Part shown: one piece after another, positions 47,221-56,598 of the stretch
Position numbering within the stretch: the first letter of the stretch is position 1
How the letters are laid out: each line of letters begins with the position of its first letter
Assembly (NCBI GenBank): GCA_025936045.1
Contig: JAICUB010000024.1
Location: 41,382 to 105,381, forward strand
Direction: 5' to 3'
Length of the DNA: 64,000 nucleotides
Source: Polyangiaceae bacterium
GTDB taxonomy: Bacteria > Myxococcota_A > Polyangia > Polyangiales > Polyangiaceae
Program-made: the position numbers and the translations under genes
The notes under the pieces: generated by a model
What the model saw: only the letters and a program-made list of their open reading frames with translations
Database searches by the model: none
Told to the model about the DNA's origin: nothing

Positions 47221-48219
47221 ATGACCGAAGCACGCCGTGGTTCGCCCGAGCTCGGAGTCGGCGTCGGCCTGCGCGTACCGCATTACGGGCGTATCTTCGC
47301 GGAGAAGCCGCGCATCGATTTCGTCGAGGTCATCAGTGAAAACTTCATGGGGGCGGGCGGGCGACCGCGCCACCACCTCGAGCGCGCACTCGAGCTTTAT
47401 CCGCTGGTGCAGCACGGCGTATCGCTCGGCATCGGCGGGCCCGAGGAGCCGAGCCGGGCCTACCTCGAGAGTCTGCGGGAGCTCGTACGGCGAACGAAGA
47501 CGCCGTGGGTGAGCGACCATTTTTGTTGGTGTGGCGCTGGGGGCGCGCACCTGCACGATCTGTTGCCGCTGCCGTTCACGCCGGCGCTCGTGCGCACCGT
47601 TGCCGACCGCGCGCGCAAAATTCAGGATTTTTTGGGGGTTCCCTTCGCGCTCGAGAACACGTCGAGCTACCTCACGTACAAGGCGAGCACGCTGCCGGAG
47701 TGGGAATTCATCGCGGAGGTCGCGGAGCGCGCCGACATCGGTTTGTTGTTCGACGTGAACAACGTGTTCGTGACGGCCTATAATCACGGGCTCGATCCGC
47801 TTCGGTTCGTCGAAGCCGTACCGGTCGAGCGCATCGTCCAGATCCACCTCGCCGGACACACGAACCTCGGCACGCACATCATCGACACGCACGACGGGCA
47901 CGTCGTCGATGCCGTGTGGGATCTCTATCGCCTCACGATCGAGCGGGCGGGCGCCGTCTCCACGCTGATCGAGTGGGACGACGCGATCCCGGAGCTCGAG
48001 GTGCTGCTCGCCGAAGTCGAGCGCGCGCGGAGCGAACGCGACCGAGCGCTCGACGCGCGCCGCCGCGGAGGCTCGACGCTCGACGCCGCCGTGCGCGCCG
48101 CCGTGCGCGCCGCGGCGCGCGCGAACCCCGGGGCGAACGCGGTCGAGCGCCGCGGCTTTCCGCAAGGCGGCCCGCGCGAAAGCGCCGGCGCCGAACGCCC
48201 GAACGAGGCGGCCGAGTGA
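47221..48219 (+). CDS. DUF692-family multinuclear non-heme iron oxidase (MNIO, MbnB/BufB-like)
   Basis: GVGLRVPHY, DFVEVISENFMG, HGVSLGIGG, SDHFCWCG, HDLLPLPFTP, LENTSSYLTY, LLFDVNNVFV, IHLAGHTNLGTHIIDTHDG, LIEWDDAIPEL. Confidence 0.95.
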   Translation: MTEARRGSPELGVGVGLRVPHYGRIFAEKPRIDFVEVISENFMGAGGRPRHHLERALELYPLVQHGVSLGIGGPEEPSRAYLESLRELVRRTKTPWVSDHFCWCGAGGAHLHDLLPLPFTPALVRTVADRARKIQDFLGVPFALENTSSYLTYKASTLPEWEFIAEVAERADIGLLFDVNNVFVTAYNHGLDPLRFVEAVPVERIVQIHLAGHTNLGTHIIDTHDGHVVDAVWDLYRLTIERAGAVSTLIEWDDAIPELEVLLAEVERARSERDRALDARRRGGSTLDAAVRAAVRAAARANPGANAVERRGFPQGGPRESAGAERPNEAAE

Positions 48220-49052
48220 CGGACGCCGCCGCGCTCCAGGCTCGAATCACGACCTTTCTGCGCCGGCGCAAGGACCTTACCCACGACGAGGAAGCGCGCC
48301 GTTTCGCCGAGGAACACCTGGGCGCGAGCGAGCGGCTGTCGGCCGTCGAACAGCTCGAAATCTACCGCGAGCAGTTTTACCTGCGGCACACGGCGTCCCT
48401 CGTCGAGGATTTCCCGGGCGTCGGCGGCATCCTCGGGCAGAGCGACTGGGATCGGCTGGTGTGGGACTACCTCGCGAGCGTGACACCGACGAGCTTCGAC
48501 CTCGGTGACCTCGGCGCGGGGTTCGCGGCGTTTGCGGAGACGTGCGACTGGCTCGGCGAACGGCGCGAGCTCGTGGTCGATATGGCACGCCTCGAATACG
48601 CGCACACGGAAGTGTTCGACGCACCGAATGCGACGCCGCTCGATCCGGGGAAGCTCGGCGCCGTGCCGGACGACGCGTGGGAGCAGGCGTGCCTCGTGAC
48701 GGACCCGGGGCTACGCTTGCTCGGCTTGCGTTACCCGGTCCTCGCGCTCCGACGCGCGATCCTCGAGCGCGCCGAGCGAGCCGACACGAGCGCGCTCGCG
48801 CTGCCGGCGCCGAAAGCCGGATGTTTCGCCGTGCACCGGCGAAACCTCGCGATCTTCCACGACGAGCTCGCGCCAAACGCGTTCGCGCTCCTCTCGGCCC
48901 TCGGCCGCGGCGAGCCGCTCGGTCGCGCCTGCGAGAGCGCGGCGCGCGACGGAGGGGTCAGCGTGGAGTCGCTCGGCGCGGAGCTCGAACACTGGTTCGC
49001 GACCTGGGCGGCGCACGGATACGTGGTGGACGTCGTGATCAGCCCGAAATAG
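48216..49052 (+). CDS. DUF2063-like putative DNA-binding/MNIO partner protein (BufC-like)
   Basis: LSAVEQLEIYREQFYLRHTASLVEDFPGVGGILG; GTGA overlap with MNIO gene. Confidence 0.88.
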   Translation: MTDAAALQARITTFLRRRKDLTHDEEARRFAEEHLGASERLSAVEQLEIYREQFYLRHTASLVEDFPGVGGILGQSDWDRLVWDYLASVTPTSFDLGDLGAGFAAFAETCDWLGERRELVVDMARLEYAHTEVFDAPNATPLDPGKLGAVPDDAWEQACLVTDPGLRLLGLRYPVLALRRAILERAERADTSALALPAPKAGCFAVHRRNLAIFHDELAPNAFALLSALGRGEPLGRACESAARDGGVSVESLGAELEHWFATWAAHGYVVDVVISPK

Positions 49053-50472
49053 GGCTCGAGCGCGGGTCGGCGCCGAGCCACGACGTCATCGCGCCCGCGA
49101 CGACGAGCCAGATCAACGCTTCGACCTGGTGGCGGTAGCGCGCCGTTTCGCCGAACGTGAAGAGCGCGCTCGTCACGACCACGAACGCGATTTGAAGCAG
49201 CGCGAACGCGAGCGCGGCTGCGCGGGCTCGCCGTAGCGGCTTTTGCGAACGCGCGCCGCGCGCGACCTTGCGGCAAGCCCAGACGCAGGGAAACGGCAGG
49301 AGCGCATACACCCCCAACCCCCCATGCACGAGCGAATTGTACGCGTTTTCGTACTTGCCGAGCACCTTGGCGTGCTCGTAGTGGGGGGAGCCCGGTTTCC
49401 CCGTACGTGGATGCCAGCGCGTCGCCGGACCGAACAGCGCACGGACGTTGTGAAGCGCCGTCGCGACGTAATCGAGCGGACGTTCACGCAGATACTCGAG
49501 CGCATCTTTGCGGCGCGCGCGCATGACCGGAAGCATCACCCAGTGGTTGAAATTCGAGGAGTGGAACGTGGGGCGCTCGAGCTCGTCGAGGATCGGCGAG
49601 CGCCCGTCGGTGTGCGGCGGGAAGAACGGCGTGTAAGTGGCCGGACCCGAAAACACGCTGAGCTCGGCGAACGGCGAGAGCTCGTGCTCGGCGACCCAGC
49701 GCGCCTTCACGTCCCGCTCGAGCTGGTCGACCGTCACGCGCGCGAGGTTCGCGCCGACGGCCGAGCTCGTGCCGAACACGCCGAAGAGCGCGGCGTTCTT
49801 CACGTAGAGCCCGAACAAGAGCGCGAACGGCAACGCTGCCGCGCCGAGCACGCGCCGGTAATCGCGGACGCCCCAGAAGAACAGCGCGAGCGCGAGCACC
49901 GCCAGGAACCAAACGAGATGAAAGGTGCTGCGAAACCAGCCGATCGCGCTGCAGAGACCGAAGCAAGCCGCGAGCCCACCGGTGCTCTTCCGCTCGACGG
50001 CGCGAGCAAAGCACGCGCATGCCGCCGTGAGGCAGGCCGCAACCACGTGCTCCCACAAAAAAAGATGCTCGAAGTAGAGCGTCTGCGGAATCACCGAAAA
50101 GACGAGCGCGACGCCGAAGCACGCCGCTCGCCTCACGCCGAGCGCGCGGAGCAAATAGAAGAGCGCGTTCACGAGCAGCAGGCCGAGCGCCCAGAACACG
50201 ACGAGCGCCGCCGTGGCGCCGCCGAGCTTCAAGAGCACGCTCGCGAGCAGGTTCATGCCCGGCGGATAAGCGTGAAAATAGTAAAAGCAGTCGAACGCGC
50301 GGGCCCGGAGCTCGCTCGGGTCGCACAGGAACATCCAGTCGAGCTCGAAGTTGAAACGGAAGCCGAGCGCGTGCAGCATCAGCCGCGTCGCGAGGAAGAC
50401 TCCGGAGAGCCAGGCGTGCTCGCGCACGAGCGAGGTGCCGGCGGTAAGGCTCGAGCCCGAGCTCTCCGTCAC
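49039..50472 (-). CDS. polytopic membrane protein, glycosyltransferase-39-like
   Basis: Many TM segments; DCFYYFHAYPPGMNLLASVLLKLGG, RERPLDYVATALHNVRALFGPATRW. Confidence 0.65.
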   Translation of the reverse strand: MTESSGSSLTAGTSLVREHAWLSGVFLATRLMLHALGFRFNFELDWMFLCDPSELRARAFDCFYYFHAYPPGMNLLASVLLKLGGATAALVVFWALGLLLVNALFYLLRALGVRRAACFGVALVFSVIPQTLYFEHLFLWEHVVAACLTAACACFARAVERKSTGGLAACFGLCSAIGWFRSTFHLVWFLAVLALALFFWGVRDYRRVLGAAALPFALLFGLYVKNAALFGVFGTSSAVGANLARVTVDQLERDVKARWVAEHELSPFAELSVFSGPATYTPFFPPHTDGRSPILDELERPTFHSSNFNHWVMLPVMRARRKDALEYLRERPLDYVATALHNVRALFGPATRWHPRTGKPGSPHYEHAKVLGKYENAYNSLVHGGLGVYALLPFPCVWACRKVARGARSQKPLRRARAAALAFALLQIAFVVVTSALFTFGETARYRHQVEALIWLVVAGAMTSWLGADPRSSPISG

Positions 50473-52130
50473 CGCTCGCCGCGCTGCTCCAACTGCTTCA
50501 AATAGCCGATGAGCGCCGTGCCCGCGTGCTGCGGGTTGTCGATGCGCACGTCGAGGTCCGTCGGCGTGTTCGGGAAGCCGCCGCGCATCATGCCGGAATT
50601 GACCATGACCTCGGCGGGACCGGGGTTCAGCTGGAAGCGCAGCATGAACCCGAGCGCGGCGACGATGCCCTGCTCGAGCGCCGCGATTTCACGCTGGGAG
50701 ACGCCCGCTTTGCGCGCGACTCGCAGCGTCGAAACGGCGGCTTCCATCCGCGTCGAGGTGCCGATGATCGCCGGCGGTACGAACGGGCCCACGCTCGTCG
50801 CACCGTCGTATTCCGGCGACGCCTCGCGTCCGTGGATCGCCGTGTTCCGCACCATTTCTTGCCATTCGAGGCAGAAGCGCAGCGCTTTCCGGTTCGGCGC
50901 GCGCTCCCACAGCTCGTCGAGCGCGTGGCACGTCCAATGCTCGGCACCGTAGTAGTAGTGCGCGGCGGCGTAATAGAACGGCGTCGTCACGAGGTGGTCG
51001 AGCGCGCGGCTCGCCGCTTCGACGTCTTTCGGATCGCGCGTGAGGCGAGCGGCACGGCCGAGCGCGAAGGCCGCCTCCCCCGTGTAGTAGAGCACCTGCA
51101 CGTCCTCGGGCGCGTTCTTCCGCCGATCGTAGAAGTGCATGAACTCGCCGTCAGGTCGCTGCTGGCTGCGGATGAACGCGGTGAGGTCGCGAATCGCCGG
51201 CATGAGCTCCGGCATGAGCCCGCCTCCGACGATTTCAGACAGCGCGAGCAAGCCGAGCGCCGAGGATCCGAGATCGGCGCGATCGCCGTCGGCGACGCAG
51301 CGATGCGAGCCGCAGTCCACGAGCGCACCTTCGGCCAGGCGCCGCGCTGCGCGCTCGGCGGCGTCGATCATCAGCGGTTCCTTCGCGTAAATCGCGCTTT
51401 CGGACAGGAACCACGTCGCGCCCGCGTGCCTCGGCCAATTGTAACCCGGGTGCTCTTGGTTATCGACGGCGTTGACCTCGTAGCGATACGTGCCGTCGGG
51501 CTTCACGGCGTGCGCGAGGTAGCGGCCCGCGCTCAGCGCCGCGTCGCGCAGCGTCGCGCGCGTGACCTCCGGCGCCGGCTCGGGCGGCACGCGGCGCCGA
51601 AGCGCGATCCGCTCGAACTCGCCCTCGTCGACGAGCTCCTGCTTGGACACGTGGAGCTCCCGCGCGAGCACTTCCCAGACCGCGTCCGGATCCACGCCGA
51701 GCTGCAGGCGGATCGGACCGATGACGAGCGGATGGTCGTACGCCTTGCAAGCGAGCAGGTCGTCGACCGTCGCGTAGGCGACGCGCTTGCCGAGCGTGAC
51801 CTTCACGCCGTCACGCCCGGGCACGAAGGACGCGCCGAAGATCAGCGGGTTCGTCGAGAGTACCGGGCTCGTATCGACGATGTCTTCGACCGCGCGCATG
51901 CCGCGCCATCTGCGGAGCTCGTCCGTGAGCGGCGCGTCCGGGCCCGACACCGGCTTCGACGCCGAAACGACGGCGCGCGCGCGCCGCTTACCTCCCGTCC
52001 ACAGACTGACGACGCTCTCGGAGGGCGGCTTTTTGCGATTGACCCGGAGCGCAGCGACGAGGACCGCGCTCGTCACGACGAGTAGGGCGAGGTAAGCGCC
52101 GAGGATGCGGCCGAGCGCGCGAAGCGTCAC
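50469..52130 (-). CDS. membrane-anchored alpha/alpha-barrel-like protein
   Basis: N-terminal TM, YLAHAVKPDGTYRYEVNAVDNQ...NWPRHAGATWFLSE repeats; 4-bp overlaps on both sides; start GTG 52130 inferred. Confidence 0.7.
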   Translation of the reverse strand: MTLRALGRILGAYLALLVVTSAVLVAALRVNRKKPPSESVVSLWTGGKRRARAVVSASKPVSGPDAPLTDELRRWRGMRAVEDIVDTSPVLSTNPLIFGASFVPGRDGVKVTLGKRVAYATVDDLLACKAYDHPLVIGPIRLQLGVDPDAVWEVLARELHVSKQELVDEGEFERIALRRRVPPEPAPEVTRATLRDAALSAGRYLAHAVKPDGTYRYEVNAVDNQEHPGYNWPRHAGATWFLSESAIYAKEPLMIDAAERAARRLAEGALVDCGSHRCVADGDRADLGSSALGLLALSEIVGGGLMPELMPAIRDLTAFIRSQQRPDGEFMHFYDRRKNAPEDVQVLYYTGEAAFALGRAARLTRDPKDVEAASRALDHLVTTPFYYAAAHYYYGAEHWTCHALDELWERAPNRKALRFCLEWQEMVRNTAIHGREASPEYDGATSVGPFVPPAIIGTSTRMEAAVSTLRVARKAGVSQREIAALEQGIVAALGFMLRFQLNPGPAEVMVNSGMMRGGFPNTPTDLDVRIDNPQHAGTALIGYLKQLEQRGER

Positions 52131-52600
52131 GCGGGCGCTCCGCCGTCGTCGCGCGGCCGAGCGGCGGCGGCAGGCGCGGCCGCGACCGGTCGCGCTGCGG
52201 GGCCGAGCAAGCGCAGCTCCACCAGCGGATAGACGACCGTGTAGGGCAGCACCAAAAACGTCACGAGCAGCATGAGAGCCATGCCGCCCTGCCCGAAATC
52301 CCCGTGGATGCCGGCAAGAAACGCAAGGCTCAACGCCGCGGCCGCGATCAGCACGAGTCCGATGCCGAGCAGCACACTCGCCCCTACCCGGAGCGCCATG
52401 CGAGTCGAGGCGGGGCGCGCGAACACGAACGCGGTCGTCACGAGCACGCCGAGAACGGCGCCGCCGACCAAGACGTCGGCGGGCCACCAGCGCGTCGGCA
52501 GCTCGAAAAGCCCGACGCCTAGTACGAGCGCCGGGACCAGGTTGCCGAGCGCAAACCCAATCTCGAAACGCCGAGTACCCGGGTGCGACACGCGGCGCAT
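52127..52600 (-). CDS. hypothetical membrane protein
   Basis: Four TM segments, overlaps next gene start. Confidence 0.65.
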   Translation of the reverse strand: MRRVSHPGTRRFEIGFALGNLVPALVLGVGLFELPTRWWPADVLVGGAVLGVLVTTAFVFARPASTRMALRVGASVLLGIGLVLIAAAALSLAFLAGIHGDFGQGGMALMLLVTFLVLPYTVVYPLVELRLLGPAARPVAAAPAAAARPRDDGGAPA

Positions 52601-52673
52601 GGTGCAGCGGGGTCGGTCCCGTGGCAAGCGGCCGAAACTTGCGTGGTTCCGCGGGGTTTGCTAACGTCGCCCG

Positions 52674-53546
52674 GTGGGCGTTCCGTTTGAGTGGCTCGAT
52701 CGTTTCTGTACCGAGCGCGGTGCAGCACTGATGGGCGTGCTCAACGTGACGCCGGACTCGTTCTACGACGGTGGTCGTTATCTCGGGCCCGACGCTGCGC
52801 GCGCCCAGGTCGAGCAGCTGCTCGCCGAGGGCGCGTCGATCATCGACGTCGGAGCGGAGTCGTCGCGACCGGGCGCGGAGAGCGTGCCCGCGGCCGATCA
52901 GCTCGAACGATTGGACGCGGGGCTCCGTCACGCCGTAGCGCGCGGCGCGCTCGTTTCGATCGACACGACGAGCCCGGAAGTCGCGGAGCGCGCGCTCGCG
53001 CTCGGTGCGCGCATCGTCAACGACGTCTCGTGTCTCGCCGATCCGGACCTGGCGCGCGTGACGGCGCGGGCAAACGCGACGCTCGTGCTCATGCACGCGC
53101 GCGGCCCGATGAGCGCCCAGCGGGGTTTCTCCGCGTATCCGGACGCGGGCTACGCCGACGTCGTGTTCGACGTGCTCGCCGAGTGGCGAAGCGCGCGCGA
53201 CCGGGCCGTCGAAGCGGGGCTCGCGCCAGGCGACGTCTGGCTCGATCCGGGCTTGGGCTTCGCGAAGAACGCGCGTCATTCGTTCGAGCTTTTGGCGCGC
53301 CTCGCCGAGCTCGGCCACGAAGGCGTGCCGGTCGTGGTCGGGCCGAGCCGCAAGTCGTTCATCGCGTCGGTGGACGGCGCGCCGCCCGCCGAGCGTTTGG
53401 GCGGGACGGTCGCGGCGTGCCTGGCCGCCGTCGAGCGCGGGGCGCGCGTGCTGCGCGTGCACGACGTGCGGGCCGTGGGTCAGGCGCTCGCCGTGGCTCG
53501 CCTCGCGCAGCGTCCGCCCGCGCAGGTGGAGGCGCCGCATGCCTGA
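52674..53546 (+). CDS. folP: dihydropteroate synthase
   Basis: MGVLNVTPDSFYDGGRY, IIDVGAESSRPGAE, VLMHARGPM, LDPGLGFAKNARHSFELL, GPSRKSFI. Confidence 0.95.
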   Translation: MGVPFEWLDRFCTERGAALMGVLNVTPDSFYDGGRYLGPDAARAQVEQLLAEGASIIDVGAESSRPGAESVPAADQLERLDAGLRHAVARGALVSIDTTSPEVAERALALGARIVNDVSCLADPDLARVTARANATLVLMHARGPMSAQRGFSAYPDAGYADVVFDVLAEWRSARDRAVEAGLAPGDVWLDPGLGFAKNARHSFELLARLAELGHEGVPVVVGPSRKSFIASVDGAPPAERLGGTVAACLAAVERGARVLRVHDVRAVGQALAVARLAQRPPAQVEAPHA

Positions 53547-54633
53547 GCTCCTGCGCGCCTACCTCTCGAGCCGCGCGCCCGTGCACTACCTGCGCGACGC
53601 GCTCGACATCTTCATCGTCTACTACGTCGTCTACCGCGCCTTGCTCGTGTTGCGCGGGACGCGCGCCATGCAGGTCGGCGTGGGGCTCGGCGTGCTCTTC
53701 GCGCTCTATCTCGTCGCGCAAGCGCTCGAGCTCGTCACCGTGCTCACGATCATGGGGGCGCTCATTTCGAGCATGATCCTCATCATCGTCGTCGTCTTCC
53801 AAAACGACATCCGGCGCGGCCTGCAGCGCGTCGGCAGCCGCGCCTGGTTCGGCACCTTCTCGCGCACGCAAGAGGGCAAGGTCATCGACGAAGTGGTGGA
53901 GGCGGCGACCGAGCTTGCGCGCCATCGCATCGGCGCGCTCATCACCTTCGAGCAGGACGCGAACCTCGACGAGTTCGTGGGCGTGCACAAGGGTCAAGTC
54001 ATCGATGCGCAGGTGACGAGCGAGCTTTTGGTGTCGCTCTTCGTGCCCGAGGGCGTGAACAAGCTCCACGACGGCTCGGTCGTGATCCGAAACCTGCGCA
54101 TCGCCAAGGCGGGAGTGTTCTTCCCGATGCCCGAAGGACGCGTGATGGATCAGAGCTTCGGCTCGCGCCACCGCGCCGCGCTCGGCATCACGGAGGAGAC
54201 CGACGCGGTCGTCGTCATCGTGAGCGAGGAGCGCGGCACCATCAGCTTCTGCTTCAACGGCAACATCGCGACGAACCTCGACGGGCCGAAGCTCCACGCC
54301 ATGCTCGAGGCGATGTTCAGCCCGAAGGTGCGCAAGGCGCGCAAGCCGAAGCCCGGGCGCGAGAAGGAAGAAGTGCCCCTCAGCGTGCGCCGCGATCCGG
54401 AAAAGACGCCGCTCGGCGAGGAGCCGCTACGCATCACCCTCGTGGGGGAAGAACCCGGGTCTCGCCGCTTGCGCCCACCGAGCGAGCCGCCGCCGCCCTT
54501 GCGCGTCGCGCAGAGCACGCCGCCGCCGCCCGTCAACCCGCGCTCGGAGCCGTCCGAGCCGTCCGAGCCGTCCGCCGCCGACGCGCTCGCGACGGACGAG
54601 CCGGAGAATGACCTACCGCGGAGCGATGGATGA
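53539..54633 (+). CDS. cdaA: diadenylate cyclase, CdaA type
   Basis: Three N-terminal TM; KLHDGSVVI; FGSRHRAALGITEETDAVVVIVSEE. Confidence 0.93.
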   Translation: MPELLRAYLSSRAPVHYLRDALDIFIVYYVVYRALLVLRGTRAMQVGVGLGVLFALYLVAQALELVTVLTIMGALISSMILIIVVVFQNDIRRGLQRVGSRAWFGTFSRTQEGKVIDEVVEAATELARHRIGALITFEQDANLDEFVGVHKGQVIDAQVTSELLVSLFVPEGVNKLHDGSVVIRNLRIAKAGVFFPMPEGRVMDQSFGSRHRAALGITEETDAVVVIVSEERGTISFCFNGNIATNLDGPKLHAMLEAMFSPKVRKARKPKPGREKEEVPLSVRRDPEKTPLGEEPLRITLVGEEPGSRRLRPPSEPPPPLRVAQSTPPPPVNPRSEPSEPSEPSAADALATDEPENDLPRSDG

Positions 54634-55598
54634 CGGTCGCCGAGCGCGTGACCGCGACCGGCGTCTTCTTACGTGAAGCCTTTACCGAAAACCTCGGGCT
54701 GAAGTCGCTCTCGCTCGCGTTCGCGATCGGGCTCTTCTTGTTCCTCTACGGGCAGCGCGACGAGCAGCAGCGCACCGTCGCCGTCGGCATCACCTCGCGC
54801 CCGCCGTCGGAGGATTCGGCGCGCGAGCTCATGACCCAACTGCCGGCTTCGATCCACGTGACGTTGCGCGGACCGGCGCACGTCATCGATCGCCTGGTCC
54901 AGGCCGGCATTCCCCCCATCACGGTCGATCTCAGGAACGGCGAGCGCGAAAGCATCGTCTTCAACGAGCGCATGTTCTCGCTGCCGCCGGACACGCACGT
55001 GACGGCGGCCGATCCGCCGAGCATCGAGCTCGAGTGGGAAGACGTGATTGCCCGCCAAATCCCGGTGCAGGCTTCGATCACGGGGCAGCCGGCCGAGGGC
55101 TACGTCGTGAAGGGCGAGCCCGAGGTCGAGCCGAAGCTCATCGCGGCGCGCGGCCCGTCGAGCCTGGTGGAAGTGCTCCAGTTCGCGCGCCTCGCCGCGT
55201 TCGACGTGTCCGGGTTGAGCGAAGGCGTGCACCGGCGTCGCCTGGCGCTCGACGCGCCGCCCACGCGCGTGCGCTACCTCGGGCCGTCGGCGGCCACGGT
55301 CGCGGTGACGATCGCTCGGCGCGTGACGGAGGCGAGCTTCGCCGCGCGGCCGGTCGAGGTGCTCGGGCCCTCGATCATCGGCGTGTCGCCGCGCGCGGTG
55401 GACGTGACCGTGGTCGGGCCGCCGGAAGTCGTGCAAGCGTTGCGTGCCGAGCAGGTCGTGCCGCGCGCGAACCTGATGAAGGCGCCGGGCCTCGACCTCA
55501 AGGACTTGCGGCACGGCTCGGCCGAGCTGCCCGTCACGGTCGAGCTTTCCGGCGCGGAAGCCAAAGTGCAACCGCCGACCGTCACCGTGAAGTGGTGA
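54630..55598 (+). CDS. YbbR/CdaR-like protein
   Basis: N-terminal TM (LGLKSLSLAFAIGLFLFLYG), YbbR repeats; directly follows cdaA. Confidence 0.9.
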   Translation: MTVAERVTATGVFLREAFTENLGLKSLSLAFAIGLFLFLYGQRDEQQRTVAVGITSRPPSEDSARELMTQLPASIHVTLRGPAHVIDRLVQAGIPPITVDLRNGERESIVFNERMFSLPPDTHVTAADPPSIELEWEDVIARQIPVQASITGQPAEGYVVKGEPEVEPKLIAARGPSSLVEVLQFARLAAFDVSGLSEGVHRRRLALDAPPTRVRYLGPSAATVAVTIARRVTEASFAARPVEVLGPSIIGVSPRAVDVTVVGPPEVVQALRAEQVVPRANLMKAPGLDLKDLRHGSAELPVTVELSGAEAKVQPPTVTVKW

Positions 55599-55611
55599 CC
55601 GCACCCGAGCG

Positions 55612-56571
55612 TCACCGTGGCGTGGTGACGGCGGCCCGTTCGGGATCGAGCGCCTCGACGTAGTCGCTGTCGGGTTCGACGAAGATGCGCTTCATCGCGG
55701 GGATTTCGGCGCGAATGCGCGCCTCCAGCGTGTCGATGGCGGCTTCCAGCTCGGGCACCGTGAGCTCGCGGCGGAAGCGCACCTTGAGCGCGAGCAGGAT
55801 CGAATCCGGCCCGAGGTGCATGCTGAGGAGCTGCGTCACGGCGTCGACGCCGGGTGTCCCCTGCGCGAGCGCGAGCGCCTGCGCGCGGAGCTCGGGGCTC
55901 GCGCTTTCGCCGATCAAGAGGCCGTGCGTGTCGTAAGCGAGCGCGAAGCCGACGCCGCAGAGCAAGAGGCCGATGACGATCGAGCCGATACCGTCGGGGA
56001 GCGAGCTGCCCGTCACGAGCGAGACCACGAGCGCGATCATGGCGACGAGCAGCCCGATCACCGCGCCCGTGTCCTCGAGCAGCACGACCGGGATCGTCGG
56101 ATCCTTGCCGGAGAAGAGCGCCTCGAAGAACGGCCGGCCGCGGCGTTCTCGCTGGAACTCGCGCATCGCGACGGTGAAGCTCGATGCCTCGAGCACGAGC
56201 GAGATCCCGAGCACGACGAGCGGCCACAGAAACGACGTGGGCGGCCCCTCGTGCCCCGCGCGCAGCTTGTGAACGCCCTCGAAAATCGCGAACACGCCGC
56301 CCAACAAAAAGAGCGTGAGCGACACGACGAACGCCCAGAAGTAGCGCTCGCTCTCGCGCCCGAGCGGGTAGCGCGTCGGGTTCGTGCGCGCGGCGAGCGT
56401 CATCCCGACGAGCAGCAGCGCCTGATTGGCCGTGTCGGCGACGGAGTGCACCGCCTCGGCCAGCATGGTGGCGCTGCCTGAGAACGCCGCCACGACGAGC
56501 TTCACGACCGCGATGCCACCGTTCGCCGCGAGCGCGGCGAGCACCACCTTCTTTCCGGAATGAGACGACAC
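55612..56571 (-). CDS. cation diffusion facilitator family transporter
   Basis: AALAANGGIAVVKLVVAAFSGSATMLAEAVHSVADTANQALLLVG. Confidence 0.93.
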   Translation of the reverse strand: MSSHSGKKVVLAALAANGGIAVVKLVVAAFSGSATMLAEAVHSVADTANQALLLVGMTLAARTNPTRYPLGRESERYFWAFVVSLTLFLLGGVFAIFEGVHKLRAGHEGPPTSFLWPLVVLGISLVLEASSFTVAMREFQRERRGRPFFEALFSGKDPTIPVVLLEDTGAVIGLLVAMIALVVSLVTGSSLPDGIGSIVIGLLLCGVGFALAYDTHGLLIGESASPELRAQALALAQGTPGVDAVTQLLSMHLGPDSILLALKVRFRRELTVPELEAAIDTLEARIRAEIPAMKRIFVEPDSDYVEALDPERAAVTTPR

Positions 56572-56598
56572 CGCGGGGAAGTCTACTACGCCGTTGCC

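Noticed and set aside
50469-53540. 1023-aa minus-strand ORF
   Set aside because: Only the part from about 52130 downstream reads as protein; the rest lies antisense to folP and is Arg/Ala-rich out-of-frame translation.
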